A stretch of 64,000 bases of DNA, from assembly GCA_003327425.1 (NCBI GenBank), contig QOQW01000027.1:1-64000 (forward strand), written 5' to 3'. The DNA comes from Candidatus Ozemibacter sibiricus. Its GTDB lineage: Bacteria; Muiribacteriota; Ozemobacteria; Ozemobacterales; Ozemobacteraceae. The position numbers were made by a program, and so were the translations under genes. Under the pieces are notes generated by a model. It saw only the letters and a list, made by a program, of their open reading frames with translations. It ran no database searches and was not told the origin of the DNA. How positions within the stretch are numbered: the first letter of the stretch is position 1; each line of letters opens with the position of its first letter. Shown here one piece after another: positions 60,395 to 64,000 of the stretch.

Positions 60395-62095
60395 TCAGAA
60401 CTCGTCCTCGCGACGTTGGTGGGCCTGGGCGGCGTTCTCCTTGAGCGCCTTGTCCTCCTTGAATTTCTGGAGGTTCTCGATCATGGCGGTGTAGTTCTCG
60501 ACTTCCTGCGGCGCGCATTCCTTGTATTTGGCATACGCTTCGAAATAGCGATAGAAGATGCGCGTATTGGCCACTCCCATCTTGTTCTTGGCCAGATGCA
60601 GCTCGGAAATGGGGATCATGAAATTGTCCTTCCCCCACTCCCATTCGAGGAACGGCGTCTCGAAATCGTTGAGATAATCGCAGTAGAGGAAGAAAATGAC
60701 GTAGGGATCATAGAGCAGGCCCATGATCTCCTGCAGATCTTCGCGGCGGGGGCGGCGATGGCTGATCGCCTTCGGCAAGCCGGCGGTCGCGATGAGGGTG
60801 ACCCGCTCGGCCGCGCACAGACTCTTCAATTCGCTCGAGAGCTGGTTGCACTTCTCGAAGAAGCTGATCCGTTCGTCGCGCAGGTGGATCTTGAACAGGG
60901 GATCGATGATGACGGCCAGATCGCCGCCCCGTTCGAGGCGAACCCGCTTGACCAGCTTCTTGATGTCATCGAGGAAGATGCGGCCCCCCGATTCGTCGAC
61001 GATCATCAGGCGCTCCTGACGGCGTTCGACCAGCTCGAGGCCTTCCAGGCGCTTCTTCTCGAACTCGGCATTGGGCATGAACGGGTTCTTGACGTAGTCG
61101 ATCGGAATCTCCTGGGCCTGGGCGACGATCTTGGCGGTGACATCGAGCCGATTCATGTCCAGAGAGAAGAAGAGCACGGTCAGCGAAGGATTGAGGTTGA
61201 CCAGGTCCCAGGCGAGTTGCGTGCAGAAGGTCGACTTGCCCATGCCGACGCCGCCGGTGATCAGGTAGAACTCCTTCTGGATGCCGTTGAGGCGCTCCTG
61301 CAGGAGCGGGAAATTGGTATCGAAGCCGCTGTAGCCCAGCTTGCGGGCGCGGCCGTTGTGCACCAGCTCGCGCATCTCGTACAGGTGCGAGGTGAGATCG
61401 CGCAGGTAGCCGGCCGTGTTTTCGAGGAAGAGGGTGCGCAGCTCCTGGATGCAGTTGCCCACCGCCTCGAGCGCATCGGCCGAGGCCTGGGCGATCTTCT
61501 CGGAATACGTGATCAGCAGGCGGCGGGCCCGGTTCCGGATATTGCGATCCCGGATCCGGTCGATGACGGGTTCGAGGTCTTCCAGCATCCGGACGCCAGG
61601 AGCGAGGAAGGGATTGGTGAACAACTGCTCGACCCGCTCGAGTCCGACCCATTCCAGCTTCGAGCGGGTTCCCTTCTTCTGTTCGCGCAGGTGATCGATG
61701 ACATTGGCCAGCGTGAGCGATTCTTCGCCTTCCAGCATCTCGAGCATGGTGCCCAGCAACACGCGATTGGCCTCGACGCCCTGGAAATCAGCCACCGAGA
61801 AGCGCTTCTCGCGCAACTGCCGGCCGGCGACCACCGGGTCGAAGGCCAGGTTGGCCAGGATCAGCTCTTCGTCGAGGGCGATCTCGGCCATCTGACGAGC
61901 CAGGGCCGAAGCCGCGAGAGCATCGGGAAGCGACGCCACGCTGCCGCCTCCAGCCGCAGGAGGCGCCGCCGCCGGCGACTCGGCGGGCGAGGCCTCTCGG
62001 GCTTCAGGGGAGGAAGTCGGCGAACCAGGCGACGCCGAGGGAACAGCACCGGTGGCCGCAGGGGGCGGGCCGCCCTGTCGTTTGCTCTTGGACAC
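60395..62095 (-). CDS. DnaB/RecA-like (SF4) ATPase, divergent
   Basis: This 566-residue protein has a Pro/Ala-rich N-terminus, then a helical region resembling a DnaB N-terminal domain (LLGTMLEMLEGEESLTLANVIDHL) and a linker with conserved Arg. The RecA-type motor has Walker A GGVGMGKST (about 280-288), the DnaB-like VLFFSLDMN, and a Walker B-type LAVIIDPLFKI. The C-terminus ends in a charged helix. It is too divergent to be the main replicative helicase and has no primase neighbour. The start is GTG with GGAGGT five bases upstream. First gene of an operon with TPR and HEAT scaffolds, so a specialised DNA or protein-remodelling role is likely. Confidence 0.82.
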   Translation of the reverse strand: MSKSKRQGGPPPAATGAVPSASPGSPTSSPEAREASPAESPAAAPPAAGGGSVASLPDALAASALARQMAEIALDEELILANLAFDPVVAGRQLREKRFSVADFQGVEANRVLLGTMLEMLEGEESLTLANVIDHLREQKKGTRSKLEWVGLERVEQLFTNPFLAPGVRMLEDLEPVIDRIRDRNIRNRARRLLITYSEKIAQASADALEAVGNCIQELRTLFLENTAGYLRDLTSHLYEMRELVHNGRARKLGYSGFDTNFPLLQERLNGIQKEFYLITGGVGMGKSTFCTQLAWDLVNLNPSLTVLFFSLDMNRLDVTAKIVAQAQEIPIDYVKNPFMPNAEFEKKRLEGLELVERRQERLMIVDESGGRIFLDDIKKLVKRVRLERGGDLAVIIDPLFKIHLRDERISFFEKCNQLSSELKSLCAAERVTLIATAGLPKAISHRRPRREDLQEIMGLLYDPYVIFFLYCDYLNDFETPFLEWEWGKDNFMIPISELHLAKNKMGVANTRIFYRYFEAYAKYKECAPQEVENYTAMIENLQKFKEDKALKENAAQAHQRREDEF

Positions 62096-62121
62096 GGATC
62101 ACCTCCGGATGACGTGCCGCC

Positions 62122-62130
62122 ATGGTACCA
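62122..62130 (-). promoter_or_regulatory. Extended -10 promoter of the ATPase-TPR-HEAT operon
   Basis: Minus-strand TGG followed by TACCAT, with TTGCGT 18 bases upstream as a passable -35. It gives a leader of about 20 bases containing the GGAGGT ribosome site. Confidence 0.45.
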
Positions 62131-62244
62131 TCCCGTGACCGGCCGACGCAATTCCCTCCTCCCTGCCAGGAGGGGCACCCGGATGTTCTCTCTGCCCCTT
62201 CGGTCGCCTGATCCGAAGTCAGGGCCCTGCCATGGCCTGACTCC

Positions 62245-62427
62245 TCAAACCATCCTTCCTTGGGTGGCAGCCCGCTCATCGGCGGCTGATCGGCAGCCCT
62301 CCGTGACACGCCCATGCTCATTCCATGCCGACCGGATGGTCTGCCCCGAGGCCATGAGCGAGCACCCCAGCATGAACGCCACCATGCACAGCACTATCAG
62401 GATCGATCGGCAAGAGCCTTGATGCAT
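62245..62427 (-). CDS. Small exported or lipoprotein-like peptide
   Basis: This 60-residue product has a clear export signal (RSILIVLCMVAFMLGCSLMASG); the MLGC could be a lipobox, or cleavage may follow MASG. The mature part would be only about 35 residues with one further Cys. An excellent AAGGAG eight bases before the ATG supports it as a gene. Function unknown. Confidence 0.55.
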   Translation of the reverse strand: MHQGSCRSILIVLCMVAFMLGCSLMASGQTIRSAWNEHGRVTEGCRSAADERAATQGRMV

Positions 62428-62556
62428 TGTCTTCTCTCCTTATGGACCCCTAGGACTTATTGTTTGCTACGACAACCGCCTTGACGAAAATGTGACACCC
62501 AAGGCTTATCCCCACTGTTGCAGTGGCTGATCGAGGTAGCGCATCCCGGGTGACCG

Positions 62557-62575
62557 CCGCCTTGCCCTCAGGCGG
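62557..62575 (-). terminator. Short hairpin after the RqcH-like gene
   Basis: CCGCCT and AGGCGG around a seven-base loop, about 30 bases past the stop of the leftward NFACT gene. There is no U-tract. Confidence 0.35.
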
Positions 62576-62606
62576 AGCGAAAGGGGGAAACCACAAAGAG
62601 GAAAAG

Positions 62607-64000
62607 CTACGCGGGGTCGCCCCCGGTCGGTGCAGCCCCCTCCAGCCAGGTGCGGGCTTCGGAAGGATCGACGTAGTAGGTCTTCTGATGGGTGTATGAC
62701 ACGCGGCCCGGCCCGCCGCCCGGAATGCGGCGGACATGGGCCACCTCGGTGACATCGACGGCGACCTTGCCGGCCTGTCGGGCGAAGCTGAACCAGGCGG
62801 CCAGGACCGCGCCGCGACGGCGATCTTCGGGGGTGGGCGGACCGTCGGGACGCTTGACGATGACATGGCTGCCCGGAACATCATTAGCATGGCACCAGAC
62901 ATCGGTCTTGCGGGCCAGGGAAAAGGTGAGCAGATCGTTCTGCCGGCCGTTGCGACCGACGTAGAACCGACAGCCATCGAGTTCGAGGAGCGGCTTGAGC
63001 CGCCGGGCGGCTTCCTTCCCCTCGCGGCTCCCCTGATCGACGGTCGCGGCGCGCCGACCGGCCCGCCGCGGCGGCAGCATCAGATCGGCGGGCGACGTGG
63101 CGGTCTCGCACAGCCAGATCTGCTCGCGCAGCCAGGCGATCTCCTCGTCGAGCGCGGCCAGGCGGCGCCCCACTTCCTCGCGGCCGCGCATCGCTTTCTT
63201 GCACAGCTTGAACAGGCGCTGGGCGTTGGCGGGCCCCGAACGGGCCGGATCGAGGGGGATCTCGACCGGCGCCCCGGTCTCCCAATCGGTGAGGGTGACC
63301 GAGGTGGCCCCCGGCGTGATCGCTGGTAGATTGGCCAGCAGCAGATGCCCCCAGTGCTGGTACCGTTCACCATCGCGGTAGCGGGCCAGGTCGGCCGTCA
63401 GCTCGGCATGCAGGCGAAGCCGCGCTGCCAGGTCGGCGGCGAAGCGGGCGCGGGCCTGCTCGCGGGCGCGGGCCAGGCGAACCGCCCGCACCTCATGCGC
63501 GTCGACCCAGGCCATCGCCTCATCGACCGTGGGAAAGGTCAGCCGCTCGGCCGCCTCCGCCAGGTGCCGCAGCTCGACCGGCACCACCGCCCGCACCTTC
63601 CCGTCCTGGCGATAGACCGACACCGGGCCAGGGCCGGTCGCCTCGGCCACCAGGGCCTCCCACAGGGCCCGCCGGGGCGCGGCCGCTTCGCCCGCCGGCC
63701 CCGCCGCCGCGCACCGCCAGGCGAGTTCCCGCGTCATCAACGGGGAAAAGTTGGCCAGCCGTCCCTTCCAACTGGCGGGCGGCCCGGCCAGCACCCGCTC
63801 GACCAGCTCTGCCTCCCCTGGTGTTCCGAGGTGGCCGACGGGGGGCGGCCCCTCGAGCACGGGAGGTCGATAGGGCATCCGCAAGCGATTGTTGCCGGTC
63901 GCCCGATGCAGGTCGAGCACGGTCAGGCTCTCGTCGCAGACCAGCAGATTGGCCACCCGCCCGGTGAGTTCGATCAACAGGTGCGAGATCTTCTTGGTGG
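62607..64000 (-). CDS. rqcH: RqcH/FbpA-like NFACT protein, 5' end outside the window
   Basis: At least 464 residues are visible, continuing past base 64000. The NFACT-N region is partly present (LLIELTGRVANLLVCDE, then HRATGNNRLRMPYRPP). A central coiled-coil section follows (about 170-300 of the visible part), then the NFACT-R domain with DVWCHANDVPGSHVIVK and VSYTHQKTYYV. RqcH binds split 50S subunits carrying stalled peptidyl-tRNA and adds alanine tails that mark nascent chains for degradation. The DVWCHA...PGSH motif is usually DIWLHAKDIPGSH, so Leu is replaced by Cys. Other names in use are FbpA and fibronectin-binding protein A. Confidence 0.9.
   Translation of the reverse strand, partial: TKKISHLLIELTGRVANLLVCDESLTVLDLHRATGNNRLRMPYRPPVLEGPPPVGHLGTPGEAELVERVLAGPPASWKGRLANFSPLMTRELAWRCAAAGPAGEAAAPRRALWEALVAEATGPGPVSVYRQDGKVRAVVPVELRHLAEAAERLTFPTVDEAMAWVDAHEVRAVRLARAREQARARFAADLAARLRLHAELTADLARYRDGERYQHWGHLLLANLPAITPGATSVTLTDWETGAPVEIPLDPARSGPANAQRLFKLCKKAMRGREEVGRRLAALDEEIAWLREQIWLCETATSPADLMLPPRRAGRRAATVDQGSREGKEAARRLKPLLELDGCRFYVGRNGRQNDLLTFSLARKTDVWCHANDVPGSHVIVKRPDGPPTPEDRRRGAVLAAWFSFARQAGKVAVDVTEVAHVRRIPGGGPGRVSYTHQKTYYVDPSEARTWLEGAAPTGGDPA

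Noticed and set aside
57943-60444. An 833-codon plus-strand frame across the TPR and HEAT genes
   Set aside because: It spans two genes with clear TPR and HEAT repeats on the minus strand and shows no domain of its own.

Overview
This is a gene-dense, strongly GC-rich (by eye about two thirds G+C) bacterial chromosome segment. I saw no rRNA, tRNA, CRISPR array, insertion sequence or phage gene. Lipoproteins, type IV prepilins, many Sec-secreted proteins, a PhaR-type regulator, SpoIIE/STAS and ECF sigma modules, and many HEAT, TPR and zinc-ribbon proteins fit a Gram-negative-type lineage that is poorly represented by characterised relatives. A candidate phylum such as Riflebacteria/Ozemobacteria is possible, but this is a weak inference and no marker gene here settles it.

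Layout. 1-4.8 kb: the edge of an unknown gene, a membrane-anchored HEAT protein, cysK and a secreted zinc-motif protein. 5-7.4 kb: leuS behind a clear sigma-70-like promoter. 7.6-15.3 kb: a same-strand run of membrane and zinc-ribbon proteins of unknown function, ending in a P-type-ATPase-shaped protein whose catalytic motifs are rewritten. 15.3-27.2 kb: housekeeping and small accessory genes (FAD oxidase, PhaR, a TPR protein with a decayed peptidase domain, an MBL hydrolase, DUF1287, a PPP phosphatase, hicBA, hemW, a periplasmic tyrosine/dual-specificity phosphatase). 27.3-34.8 kb: signalling genes (SpoIIE phosphatase, second HEAT protein, STAS protein, ECF sigma and its anti-sigma). 34.9-38.3 kb: a minor-pilin operon. 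38.4-49.7 kb: an LTA-synthase-like sulfatase, then a probable metabolic cluster with GH3 acyl-amide synthetase, GNAT-type proteins and two paralogous B12-type radical SAM enzymes on either side of a divergent promoter region. 50-57 kb: secreted and lipoprotein genes of unknown role, a Ca2+/Na+ antiporter, and a protein with sixteen DnaJ-type zinc motifs. 57-64 kb: an operon joining a DnaB/RecA-like ATPase to TPR and HEAT proteins, then the RqcH/NFACT gene running off the window.

Regulation. Many genes are preceded by an extended -10 (TGnTAnnnT) with no recognisable -35, and in several cases the -10 sits only 6-8 bases before the start codon, which suggests leaderless mRNAs. The ECF sigma gene's -10 lies inside a 13-bp imperfect dyad.

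Best candidates for undescribed biology: the rewritten P-type ATPase with its operon (7.6-15.3 kb), the radical SAM/GNAT/GH3 cluster (41.2-49.7 kb), the ATPase-TPR-HEAT operon (57.0-62.1 kb), and the sixteen-motif zinc protein (54.9-56.4 kb). Functions were assigned by reading motifs; no database search was run.
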